Shown piece after piece: positions 54,165-64,000 of a DNA stretch of 64,000 nt. Source of the DNA: Skeletonema tropicum (taxonomy: Eukaryota > Bacillariophyta > Thalassiosirophyceae > Thalassiosirales > Thalassiosiraceae); NCBI GenBank assembly GCA_037178625.1, contig CM074136.1, positions 1,984,001 to 2,048,000 of the forward strand. The letters are read 5' to 3'. A model generated the notes under the pieces. It did no database searches. It was not told where the DNA came from and saw nothing but the letters and a program-made list of their open reading frames with translations. How positions within the stretch are numbered: position 1 is the first letter of the stretch; each line of letters opens with the position of its first letter. The translations under genes were made by a program, and so were the position numbers.

Positions 54165-57074
54165 GTGATAGCTGCTCAATACAGCATAACATCTTTATCT
54201 GACGCCGATATCATCATGCAGGAGGATCAACTTTCTTCTTCACGTGGCGATGTTACTGCCGATGAGGGTTTTGTAGACGCTTCTTTAGAGACCAGTGATG
54301 GTAGTCGAGATGCTAATATGGAATCTGATGTATTTCGCAGAGGAAGGTGGCGGAGACCCTTATCCGAGTTTTTGGATTTACATCAAGTCCTGTTTTCTAC
54401 TGAAGGCATCATATCTACACGTTCGTGGATTTACGTGTCTTGTGAAGAAGTGGATATCTACCATGTGGTGGGCCATCCTTCGTTAGTAATGGGTCTCTCC
54501 TTATTAGGAAGTCAAGAGGATAAATGGTGGATTGTCACTGTGTACAGGCCTTTGCCCGCACTTAACCCGACATCTCTCTCGATTCGATCGGTGCTTCGTC
54601 TAGTTGTCTGCTTAGGAACCCAACATTATATTCTCGACACTTCTACATTGGGTGGAGACAAATTGATCGCAGTTATTATTCTTCGCATCATGGATCCTTC
54701 GGAATTCAGTACTTTGGTAACTCCTTCTGGTGTTAATACCAACCTATATCCATCTATGGATACACGTCCTATCGGTGTTATAGCTTGTCTTCGACAACAT
54801 GACATCAGAGCCCTTTTGATGACCCTATTCTGGAAACTCGATATTCAGTTCCTGGGCACAAGTTCTATCAAGCGACAGCATATCGATGTTGTTATCTTTG
54901 GTGAGCATCGTCACATCGCAGATCATCTACTCGATGGTACTCATGACTTCCTAGTTGTGAATAGAGGAGTGATGTTTTTCAGTTGTGAGGGACTCATACT
55001 TACACATTATCTCTTGAGACTATGGGGAGTAATGGTAATCTTTAGTGTCGACTTTATCTGGTTGCACGATCTTTCGCAATGGACACAACATGTTCGATAC
55101 TATAATCAACTTGTGACCAAGATTCATGTTGCGTGGGGAGATGTTTTGCAATCGACGTATGCATTACTCGGGAGAACGGAGACACTCTTGACATCTACTA
55201 CAAGTATCGATGTCTTTCAAGACGAATCCAGTGGTGTTATTATCACTCACAAGTACCAGAAGATTGATCGTTGCATGATATTTGCTCACAGTTGTCACAA
55301 CTCCGATCACACATCCAACAAGATCTTGTTTATTACCATCGCTTGGTCTGTACTTGAATTACTTGTACGATATGATCCTTCGCACATTCAAGGCTATGCA
55401 TTTGTTCGTGGCATGATATCTTATGTCTCTACAGCTTTAGAGCTACTGCGATATCACAAGATGATGATTGGAGAGTACTGTCCTGTGAAGATGCGATACT
55501 TTATTAATTTAGAGTTTCTTTTGTCCTGCGAGATGAATGGGGAGCAAATTCCTTCAATTGAATATCTATCTGTGATGATACGACGTTACCACTATCCTGC
55601 GAAGATGAGAGACTTTATTATTTCAGAGTTGATTTGGTACTACGAGTCGAATGGAATTCAGTTCTACAAGACGAAGAATGGGGAGCAAGTTCTACTCTAT
55701 AAGTTGATGGACATCCAAGAAGATTCTGCCGTTGGAAGCCAAGTTGTTGTTTGTTCTCCTGTTGCGAAGATTGAATTTTACCACCATCGAGCACAACTAG
55801 TCGATGCGGAATGCAATGCACTTGTTCTTAAGTCCTTACAAGACTTCGCTGCTCAGTTCTATTCACATGATTCTCGAGACCTTGCTGATAGGATCTATAT
55901 CGTCGTCGCTTGCAGGTTGCATCGCTTTTCGTTTGCGGAGATTACTCGAGGTCATCGACAGTATCACGTCTTGCTTCGGAACGTCATCATCAACAACGTT
56001 TTCTTGGATCGACATCATTCTGTCATGGTTACTGCTGAGGAATATGGGGAGACATCATCATCTACTCGACTTCATCATATCATTCGTCCGACGGAAGATA
56101 CTTCCTTTTGCAAATCTTACAACATGCTTGCTTTACTCGGTAATGCCTTGAGAGAAAATATTATTCGGTTGCAGATCAGTGATGGAAACTCTGCTATCTT
56201 CTCGGCTCAATTTGGATATGGTAATATTTTGATGGTTGAGTATGGTACTATTTTGGTAAGTATCGACAGTGACTCTCGTCACATGATGATTGCACGTTTT
56301 GCATCGAGGATTGTTGATAGGAAGCGCAATATCTACGTTATTCGGAATCAAGTAAATTCGGTTCTTCATCCTGATCTCGTGAGTTACGAACGTCATCGTC
56401 TCGGTCTCAACCATGGGGAGCGCAGCAAACGTGCAGCTATTCAAGAACTTATGGATGCATCACGCACTAATTACCACGAAATCATCGTCGGAAGCAGAAT
56501 TATCACCCGGTGCAATCGGCTCTATGGTGGATTCTTTGTCGATATCTTTGTGTGTGGCTTCAGGTTCTTTGTTAGAAGTCCCGAGAGAGGGTTCTCTTCA
56601 AGTGTTCGCATTTTTGATGAATACGACCAACTTCATTACCAAGTCGCGGATGACCATATATACCTTGAAGTTCAAGTCACAAACGGCAATAGGCCCTTCG
56701 CGAACAATCACAATGCTTTATCGTCCACGTTTTCTATGGCCGATCTACATCTACCTAGTCCAAAGGAGGAAGAACTACTCATCCAATACTCTACACCTAC
56801 AGGACAGATCAAGGATTATCAAGACCATACACCTACAGGTCAGATCAATGATTATCAAGAGCTACTGGAAATACCAACCATTATGGAAACAACTTCACAC
56901 AATAATAAGTTTACTGCTCAGATGTTCTTTGAGATTAGCGATTACTTGTTGAAGTGGGAAGTCTGGAATACGATATACGTTTGGCAGGTCCTTCAACCTC
57001 TACTTTTCTGGCATAGAGATATATTAGGGATATTAAACGGAAAAGATAGATGGGGAGAAAGAATTGTTGGCTGA
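54165..57074 (+). CDS. 969-codon ORF of LTR element F, no recognised domain
   Basis: One uninterrupted frame fills the internal part of F. I find no reverse transcriptase YxDD, no protease DSG/DTG, no HHCC integrase and no knuckle. The N-terminus is acidic and Ser-rich. The body is rich in Ile, Leu, Val, His, Tyr and Arg. A duplicated module near residues 440-510 has the core (P)(V/A)KMR(Y/D)FI and NGEQ. The C-terminal part has two copies of TPTGQI(K/N)DYQ. Open-frame length makes chance unlikely. It could be a divergent Gag-like protein of a nonautonomous element, or captured host sequence. Hydrophobic richness without clear membrane segments is unusual. Confidence 0.5.
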   Translation: MIAAQYSITSLSDADIIMQEDQLSSSRGDVTADEGFVDASLETSDGSRDANMESDVFRRGRWRRPLSEFLDLHQVLFSTEGIISTRSWIYVSCEEVDIYHVVGHPSLVMGLSLLGSQEDKWWIVTVYRPLPALNPTSLSIRSVLRLVVCLGTQHYILDTSTLGGDKLIAVIILRIMDPSEFSTLVTPSGVNTNLYPSMDTRPIGVIACLRQHDIRALLMTLFWKLDIQFLGTSSIKRQHIDVVIFGEHRHIADHLLDGTHDFLVVNRGVMFFSCEGLILTHYLLRLWGVMVIFSVDFIWLHDLSQWTQHVRYYNQLVTKIHVAWGDVLQSTYALLGRTETLLTSTTSIDVFQDESSGVIITHKYQKIDRCMIFAHSCHNSDHTSNKILFITIAWSVLELLVRYDPSHIQGYAFVRGMISYVSTALELLRYHKMMIGEYCPVKMRYFINLEFLLSCEMNGEQIPSIEYLSVMIRRYHYPAKMRDFIISELIWYYESNGIQFYKTKNGEQVLLYKLMDIQEDSAVGSQVVVCSPVAKIEFYHHRAQLVDAECNALVLKSLQDFAAQFYSHDSRDLADRIYIVVACRLHRFSFAEITRGHRQYHVLLRNVIINNVFLDRHHSVMVTAEEYGETSSSTRLHHIIRPTEDTSFCKSYNMLALLGNALRENIIRLQISDGNSAIFSAQFGYGNILMVEYGTILVSIDSDSRHMMIARFASRIVDRKRNIYVIRNQVNSVLHPDLVSYERHRLGLNHGERSKRAAIQELMDASRTNYHEIIVGSRIITRCNRLYGGFFVDIFVCGFRFFVRSPERGFSSSVRIFDEYDQLHYQVADDHIYLEVQVTNGNRPFANNHNALSSTFSMADLHLPSPKEEELLIQYSTPTGQIKDYQDHTPTGQINDYQELLEIPTIMETTSHNNKFTAQMFFEISDYLLKWEVWNTIYVWQVLQPLLFWHRDILGILNGKDRWGERIVG

Positions 57075-57105
57075 AGAAATGATGGATATCATGCAGGTTG
57101 GGGAG

Positions 57106-57605
57106 TGACAACTTAGGATTTGGAACGCTGCCTTTTTATCATCATTATCGGGAATATGGGATTTAGGAATTATGGGAATGGGGATTTACGTTATTTCATG
57201 TCGTCATCGACGAGAAAACCAGCTGCTCGGAAGTAGCCATCTGCTTGTTTTGGCGGGATAAGATTTTATTTCACCACAGGTTGAAGCACTACCATGACAC
57301 GCCGACCTCTCACTCTTTTGTAGATAGAAATAAAGAATAAACAACGTGTAGTAGACGAAGCCGACAATGGCGGAGACTTCTCCCAATAATACTTCGATAG
57401 TCGGGTAGGATAGATGAGCAGATAGCTCCAACATCCAGCTTAATTTGGTATTTGAACTCAACGTTCCAGAATCTTCATACGTCCTTCATCTTTCACTTCC
57501 GCCGAGCCACCCGTCGTTCAGATCAGTGATCCTCGTACCGCAAGTCAACGTCGATGTACGCATATAGATTTCTCAGGCTTTGAGCAGATAATACTCAACT
57601 TGAGA
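57106..57605 (+). repeat. 3' LTR of F (uninterrupted)
   Basis: Carries the empty site of element C at about 57388 (CCCAATAATACTTCGAT). Confidence 0.9.
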
Positions 57606-57798
57606 GTCTACAGAGCCTCTACGTGTCCACCAGGTAAACTTTCTCACTAAATAGCTACTATACTGATTCCTACCAAGATCCCTGTAGAAAAAAGTTTGGA
57701 AAAAAATGGAGAATTTGTGACCATAAGGGGTTGGGCACCTCCCGGCCCCGTTATCGACACTTCACTGTGCTTGTTTCGACCCGGGGCCCCGAGGGCCG

Positions 57799-58514
57799 AT
57801 TATACAATCATTGGAGGAACGGAAGTCTATCGAACTGATGATCACATGCCAATGCCTCGTGGAATAAATTAGAAACTGAAGGCAGGCGAAATCCAGCTTG
57901 TCCGACAGGAAGAGAGTCTGCAGGACCTCGTTGAGAGGAAGATGTGCCAGAGCTGAAGAGATTGCTCGAATGGCTCAAGAGGAAGAGGAACGGAATGCTC
58001 GCCTTGCTCAGAGGATGAGAATTATCACCGAGAGGAAGTGGAAAGTGATAGAAAGATTCAAGAAGAGGATGATTTGATACTGAAGCAATTATTAGTCTTA
58101 CTCTTACAGCTTCCGAGTCTTACTAACTGCGAAGATTGCAGCACTTTTAGCACTATCGTACAATTCATTATCAAATCATGAGAAAGAAGATTGATCGAAT
58201 GATGCAATGCTCCACGCACAGCTATGATCCTTGCTCCCAGGCACAATGCGAAGAAAGGTTTTAGTAGCTTTTAACAGCTAGCAGCATTTAATGAGTATTG
58301 AGACAAATCTGCCGCCGACCCCATCGCCTGCATCTTGCAGGCATGGGGTCGGCTTTCGAAACTCAAAATCTAAGATACCTGTGACTTCCTAGGTTGCCAC
58401 TCATTTCGCTGGCGTGCATGCTTCTATCTATCTGCTTTATCTCTTCTCGACACTATGTACTCTCTAAATAGCACCGGTGCACGGTGCACAATAGTGCCGA
58501 ATGTTCATACTAAT
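57799..58514 (+). repeat. host repeat R, copy 3 (left part)
   Basis: Starts ATTATACAATCATTGG directly after E. Carries the complete hairpin that Gypsy interrupts in R2, then the CACGGTGCAC palindrome, and ends at the element D target. Confidence 0.8.
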
Positions 58515-59940
58515 AAACAGGGGCGCGCAGAATGGTGCAATAGTGGTGGCGTGCAGCGGTGTATGTGGCGGGTTCAGCGCGGGCCCTCGGGGCCTGTAAA
58601 GTATTGTGTCGTCATCTTGCTGTTGGCCATTTGCTGTGTGGCTTGTCAGTAGTCTTTATACAACGGAATTCGGCTATAAAGTTGCTCTGCAATGACGTTG
58701 GCCTTAATTGGTATAATTGTGCTGTGCACAATTTTACCAATTAGTCTCTTTACAATAGAATACGGCTATAAAGTTGCTCTGCAATGACGTTGTCAATCTT
58801 TATCAATGTGAAAAGAAATGTCTTGAATGCAATAAGCCACGAAGTCCTTATTACAAGCTAGGAGTTTTTCCAGATGATGGTAGTAAGCAATATAACCGAA
58901 CTCTTTATGATTCATTAATTACGAGTTTCGGTGGAGCTTAGCCACCTTCATCAGCGGTTCTAATTGCGTGGAGACAGGCCACAAAAAATTTGAATCAAAA
59001 GGTCTCAAGAATGAGAAAAGGCGTGGTAGCTGTCATTGTTCTAACGGTCGTAAGTTTTGTTGGCGTTTCGTGGGCGTGGGCCAGCGTACAAGGCATATCT
59101 TTTCCATCGGGGAGATCCAAAGTAGCGTAGCTACGTGCTTTGCTCTGAATTACTTCCGGAACTTCAACTTGAAGTGTTGGGATTTTCCCCCCTCCCATCC
59201 CCGCTGAAATGCCCATTTTGATTGTCATTTAGATGCTATATCTTATGATTTAGATCTAAAAATCGCTTGATTTGTGCTAAAAAGGACTTTTCCAGGCTAA
59301 TTAAGTCAGATTGTCGATGAGCTTCTTCGTTCTTTCCGGTGTGCATCCCCGTCACCCTCTATTTTCTTAATTTTTTCTCTGAGTGACGTGGTAAACTTCG
59401 TTACTTAAGGAATTAGTACACTTGATTCCAATCGTCTTACGTCACAAAGCACCAGAAGTCAGGTGTTGGCAAAATCCAATGAACAAAAAAGTATTTAAGT
59501 TCATGCAGCAAGTACTCAGGTCGACATTGGCTCAATTACATTATCTGCCGAGTCGTCTATTGATGCAAGTCTAAATAGACGCCGACGTTGGTTGCCGACG
59601 TGTTTGCATTTGAATAACTGCCGATCTTTGGCCACGTACTGATCAATACGTCAGTTCTTAACTCCACGTCGACGTCTTGTGTTGAGCTGAATCTTTTTGT
59701 CGACGTGTTGTCGATGTGTTGAACCACAAGATCTTGTGTTGCCGACGTAGCTTACGAAGGAACTCGTTTACTTCATGACGTGGTTGGTTATTGATTGCAT
59801 TGTTCTCTGCTGATTATTGCGCTGGTGCGTTGGCGGCGGTTATGTAGGCAGTTTGTACGTTGTCGAGCCGTTCAACAGCTCTCATAAATTATGCATTGCA
59901 TCATTTACATCATCACATTTCTACATTGTCCGAATAAATA

Positions 59941-60705
59941 ATGAAGTTTGGCAACACAAATCCAGTTATATCCACCGTTGGTAGTAATGGTAAGGGCTTC
60001 CGTGCCGTGCGGAATCGGAGCAATGTCGATGCACGTCTTACTTCGTCAGGGGTCAAGACTGCCGCTAAACCGTCGGCTCCTGTCATTGCATTGAGCGTAA
60101 CAGACATCAATTGGCGTTTGGTGCGTACCGACGATCGTATCTTCTTGCTGCTAGCGTCTGTTGCATTAGGCGATGGGTTTGACGTTGCCAAGTTGGAGAA
60201 GGAACAACTGCTCTTTTCTGCTCTTTCCGTCTTTGAAGTCGGGTCAATCAAGTACATCCTGAATGAACTGTCTGAACATTACCCGAATGTCCCAGTTGGT
60301 AAGACTGATTCTACTGACAAAGATGATCTGGTGTCTGCAGCGGTCAACTTCTTAATGTTTGCCGCTATTGCTCAGAAAGGAGGTACAAGCCAAGCGCCGT
60401 ACACTTCAAATTGTGAGCATTTTTGGTAAGAGAGAAGGTTAACCTTCGTGTGGTTCAATGATTTTGGTATTTTTGTTCATTGTACCGTTTTACAAATTCT
60501 GTCTTTCCTTTTCAACCTTCAACTTCACACCAGTGATGAGAACGGGAAACTTGTACTTGAAGACAAAACTCATTCGGGCTCCCGTGATCAGCCTGTTCAA
60601 CAAGATGATGATGAACCGGATTTGTCCGAGAAAGGTGCTGTCACGAAAAAGTCTAAACCGGTACCTGTCGGAGAGAAGGCCTCTCCTGATTCAACTATCA
60701 TGTGA
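59941..60705 (+). CDS. element D ORF1: SAP-like protein
   Basis: Exons 59941-60425 and 60534-60705. The intron is shorter than in the other copies (108 nt) and exon 2 has one extra Gln codon. 218 aa. The frame is intact. Confidence 0.65.
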
Positions 60706-60824
60706 GTTTATTTTGTGTGCATGTGCACTGCCGCACTAAGTATCGCTTGCTTATTGAATCATTTTAGTATAATCGATCACTGAACAATTTTACCTAATAA
60801 ACAAATGCAACTGCCTACGTAGAC

Positions 60825-61994
60825 ATGCTGATCAAAACACACGAACGACTGAAAGTACCAATAGCTAGGCTCAGGTGTCAATTCAGCAGCAGGATGGCGG
60901 GCAATAACACAGCATACCAGTTGCACTTTTACGGCAGGAGGCTATTCTACACCTTTGATGTGTGCGTAGGTGCACATGTTTGCTTGGAGTCAGCCAACAT
61001 CGATCCCAACTCAGGATTGTACGTCTCAGCTATTGGGGTAGTAGTCGAGATCGTTTACGATAAGGATCGCTCCGTTGGACCAAACGGTAAAGGTGAGGTT
61101 AGCCTACCGAAGTACATTGTTGTGGATTTCCCTACATACAAACCACCACCAGGCGAGGACCCATGGGACAAGAACAACCCAACGGTGAGTAAAAGTTGAC
61201 ACACGAAAGACACAAGACAATTGCCACTCTCTGCGAAAACACTACTAACTCATTTCATACTGATACAAATGCATCCTACCCCAACTTATTGCGCACAGCA
61301 CGTGCCAATCCCACCCTACGAGCAGATTTGCAACAGGGGATGCTGCACCGCATTATTCATGCCATTGCAAATTGCCTACGCCATCACCATCCACCGCTGT
61401 CAAGGACTCGAAGCTGGATTCGACAAAGGAGACCGCTGGAACCGCATGGTAATAGATCCAGCAGATGAGTTGTGGGAGATTAGCAAGTTTCTTGGAACAA
61501 TGTACGTGGCTACCAGCAGAGGCAAAACACTTGGCTCCAAAGATCAAGCATACCCGTCGGACAGTGCCATATACTGGACCGGAAGCAACATTTCAACGAA
61601 CCGATTAAAAAATTGCAAGAGAAAGCAAAATGGCCAGTTCTGCGAATCGTACAAGAAGCGAGCAAATTGGGTGAAATACTTGGAGGGGAAGGCAGAAGAG
61701 TCGAAGACGAGGTATAGCAAGAGAAAGTTAGAGGAAATCACAAAAACATCATCCGCAGCAGCAATCAAGGGCGATTTCATCAAAGACAGGACAGACCTGA
61801 CAACCAGGATTACTGACATCATAACCCGAACAAGAAGTGGAAAGAAGCGAAGAAGGATCATGAAATCCCAAGTGATTACTTCGCAGGATCTTCATCTGGT
61901 GATTAGTAAAATTGATCACTGCACAGTTTTACAAAACAGACACTTTCTCACCACAAAGAATACAACAACTCAATTAAGCGTCTGCATCTGGTGA
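60825..61994 (+). CDS. element D ORF2: helicase C-terminal part, 3' frame altered
   Basis: Exons 60825-61184 and 61299-61994. Same 4 nt deletion as in A (near 61825), plus single changes such as Ile to Val in the RM(I/V)IDPADELW segment. Probably the same defect inherited by A and D. Confidence 0.7.
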
Positions 61995-62425
61995 TCAGTA
62001 AAACATCTGCAAGCGCACGATTCGATATATCAAGCACAGTTTTACAAAAAGACATTTTCTCGCGACGAAGAAAGACAAAAACTAAATCGACTAACGCCCG
62101 TGTAAAACCTGTATTTCTTTCTCGTACAGACCGATATAGATGCTCAAAAAGCGCATCTAGTACAGTCAATTTCTCGCTTTCAACAGGTACTTCTTGCTTT
62201 CTACATAGGAACACATACAGATCCTACGCCGGTAGTCTCTACCGAGGACTCTACGTGTCCCTAAAGTAAACCTTCTCACTAAAAAACACATGTACTGATT
62301 CCTACCTATAACTCTGTAGAATAATGGGGGTGAAAAATAATGAATTTTCCCACCTGTAATAGAAGGGCACCTGCGGCCCCCTATTACGCTGCTCTGCACT
62401 CCATGAACGGGGGCCCCGAGGGCCG

Positions 62426-64000
62426 ATAATCGCCCTCCAAACTTACGCAGTGAAGTTTTGGGAGAGCCAAAGATACTGTGACTTAAGAGGTTGATGCACC
62501 TATGCATCTGCTTGAACTTCTCTTTTACTCGCACACGGTGCACCCTAGTTAGAATGCTGCACCATTTCCCTGATTCTTTCGAAAGGCACTCACAATAATC
62601 GCGAACGGGGAGGGACCCGTGAAGCGCCAAGAACAAAAACGAATACTCAAGAATCCAGGGTTGTTCACATTCGTTCCGTCCGCAATCCTTAAGTGTAGAA
62701 CTCGGAAATTATTGCGGGACTCCATTTAGGTACTTAGGGGGGAGGCAACCTTCCAAAACTCTTGCTCCTTTCCATCACTGACCATCACTTTCATGTTCGT
62801 TCGATTTATAAGATCGCCACTCGCACCCAATGATACTCGCACTTTCGAGTTCAATCGTTCGTGGTTCATCGTTTGACTCAATCGAAAGCTACCATGTCCA
62901 TGGCGCACGGCCGTCAGTCGACGAGGGATATTTTTTAAACGGTACAAATAGACTAGTGGTACAGCCGTTAGGTCAGACGTTTTCTTATAATGAAGACAAT
63001 AACTTCTCCAACTCACGCTTTTAAAGAAAACACATACATTTATGAGAAATCATATCTTTTTGGCACGAGAAACATCACTTTTGTATGAGACGTACGTAGG
63101 AATTCAAAGTCTACGAGGTTTCTTCGTTTACAGAAAATGCGAAAAATGTGCCAGAAACCAGAGCACAAATTTTGGTGCGATGAACCGATCGATGTGAACC
63201 AATGAACCAAGCAAACATCGAGCTCATAAAAAGTTGAGGAGCATCCTGTCGAAGTGATTTTCATATTCTACTATTGATAACGATCCATCATAATCATTGG
63301 TGAGTTGTTTGCTTTCGTGGTAATTAGATAATGGTGTCTCTGGCTGCCGTTTATTAAAAACTAATCGCTTTTATCCTTTTTCATGGCGTAGGAATGTTGT
63401 AGCTGCTGCCGTCGATTTCTGGAGATGGATAACAGCTCCACTGACCAGAGCTTGATTTTCATAAATTCTACTGTTGATATCGATGCATCATCTTCATCGG
63501 TGAGTTTGGCTGCATCTGTGGTTATTATTAGTGCCTTTGACAGCCTGTTCCTGACTAATTCGTGACCTTTTTCTGTTTATGCGTAGTTGAGATTTCTGGC
63601 GATGAAAATAGGACCCCGACAACGGAGCTGAAAGAATTGGAACAGATGCCCATGAAATGCGATTTTCAAACATATCTAATCTCGGTCATCATAAGGTATC
63701 GGCACTGGAGAATGTCCTAACTACTCCCGTTATCTTGGCGCCATTTTCACTTTTCCAAAAAAGCATTTGAGGTCCTTTGAGGAGGAACGAAGAGCAAGCA
63801 TCAATGCGACTGAGAAGAAGATTGATGATGATCAGCGGTGACCTCTTTGGATAAACCAGAAGACAGCAGAATAGTATTCTGATGATGCGATGAGTATCAC
63901 GAAAAGCTTTCTAAGAAGCAGCAGTCAAATGAGGAAAATATGCTGGCAAACTTTGAGAGATGATCCTATTGAGAAGGCTCGCCGTGCCCGGGAGTGGGGG
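62426..64000 (+). repeat. host repeat R, copy 3 (right part)
   Basis: 62426-63047 corresponds to R1 32480-33102, and 63048-63456 to 37033-37437. From 63457 on the sequence is unique in the window and runs to the end with gene-like but broken frames (for example FEEERRASINATEKKIDDDQ near 63777). Confidence 0.7.
63250..63640 (+). pseudogene. tandem exon-intron modules of a degraded gene
   Basis: Two successive modules each show a TTTTCATA(N)ATTCTACT(A/G)TTGAT exon start, a GTGAGTT donor, an intron of about 90-100 nt with a GCGTAG acceptor, and a TTTCTGG(A/C)GATG sequence after it. Splicing does not give an open frame across both. It looks like the remnant of a gene with duplicated exons. Confidence 0.45.

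Larger units (their letters stand above)
49571..57605 (+). mobile_element. LTR element F, inserted in E, with element C in its 5' LTR
   Basis: Flanked by the 5 bp duplication GTCTA (49566-49570 and 57606-57610) in E. The 5' LTR is 49571-49855 plus 53770-53990 after removal of C; the 3' LTR is 57106-57605. The two are near-identical, about 500 bp, starting TGACAACTTAGG and ending CAACTTGAGA. A purine-rich tract (GGTTGGGGAG) precedes the 3' LTR as a polypurine tract should. No standard primer-binding site is seen right after the 5' LTR (53991-54164 is leader). The internal part holds one long ORF. Confidence 0.8.
45599..57798 (+). mobile_element. element E, divergent relative of A-D, interrupted by F
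   Basis: Starts about AAATGGTGCGCGCGGCG and ends CGGGGCCCCGAGGGCCG. It has the same internal-left/terminal-right inverted pair (GCGCGGGCCCTCGGGGCCTG at about 45654) and a 3' end alignable to A-D over about 200 bp. Without F it is about 4.2 kb. The left 1.4 kb (45830-47080) is non-coding and includes two CGATCGCGTTT repeats (about 46772, 46797) and a TGACGTCA at about 46836. Flanks do not match each other: Gypsy pol on the left, repeat R on the right. Confidence 0.75.
58515..62425 (+). mobile_element. helicase-bearing element, copy D
   Basis: 3911 bp. The empty site CATACTAATAATCGCC is present in R1 at about 32471. 2-4 bp (within ATAA) could be duplicated; the overlap is ambiguous. It shares the 4 nt helicase deletion and the GTAGCTACGTGC variant with A. 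It lacks about 17 nt in ORF1's intron. The paired TATA motif lies at about 58672 and 58764, the ACGT array at about 59552-59755. Confidence 0.9.

Noticed and set aside
33103..62425. A-D as LTR retrotransposons or a tandem satellite
   Set aside because: No direct terminal repeats, no reverse transcriptase, both orientations, different flanks for each copy.
1..64000. Prokaryotic, organellar or viral origin of the window; CRISPR arrays; tRNA or rRNA genes
   Set aside because: Spliceosomal introns in most genes and ER/plastid-targeted products show nuclear DNA. No repeat-spacer array, cloverleaf or rRNA segment was seen by eye, although a tRNA scan was not possible.

Overview
The window is nuclear DNA of a eukaryotic microalga, most probably a diatom. 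Genes have GT-AG introns of about 50-370 nt. Two proteins carry plastid-type N-terminal presequences (histidinol dehydrogenase, and a protein with an ASGF-type signal-peptide motif). There are no operons, and long AT-rich spacers separate genes on both strands. The species cannot be named from the sequence.

Region 1 (1-12.7 kb) is mostly ordinary genes: the 3' end of a glycine-rich protein, a three-exon MFS/MHS-type metabolite:H+ symporter, a Ser/Asp-rich protein with a PAS-like C-terminus, a two-exon plastid-targeted histidinol dehydrogenase, a polyQ ORF, a TPR protein, then a cluster of foldback (MITE-like) repeats and a C2H2-type gene with an apparent -1 frame break. Region 2 (12.8-18.1 kb) holds a 2.3 kb near-perfect palindrome that carries a small two-exon gene in mirror image, inside a 3.4 kb segment with 25-26 bp terminal inverted repeats. 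It is followed by a GT8 glycosyltransferase gene broken by a 28 nt insertion. Region 3 (18.1-31.2 kb) holds poorly conserved small genes, a RAMP4/SERP1 gene whose first coding exon is only the ATG, a frameshifted GT92-like gene, an aldo/keto reductase pseudogene, a coiled-coil protein, a predicted plastid protein, and a two-exon dethiobiotin-synthetase-like P-loop NTPase.

Region 4 (31.26-64 kb) is a nested transposon island. Four nearly identical 3.9 kb elements (A 33.1-37.0, B 39.4-43.3, C 49.9-53.8 on the minus strand, D 58.5-62.4 kb) each encode a two-exon protein with a SAP-like helix pair and the C-terminal part of a PIF1/RecD-like helicase. A divergent relative (E, 45.6-57.8 kb) shares their ends, their duplicated TATA motif and a SAP-like three-exon gene. 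B sits in the gag of a Gypsy retrotransposon, whose pol is cut off where E begins. E is interrupted by an LTR element (F) with a 5 bp target duplication and a single 969-codon ORF of unknown type, and C sits in the 5' LTR of F. Pre-insertion sites for A, C and D are present elsewhere in the window, so the insertions can be read directly. The underlying host repeat R occurs three times and carries degraded gene pieces.

The A-E family is the best candidate for a little-described system: helicase-bearing elements with asymmetric GC-rich terminal inverted repeats and little or no target duplication, resembling Helitron2/Helentron elements but with no visible Rep domain.
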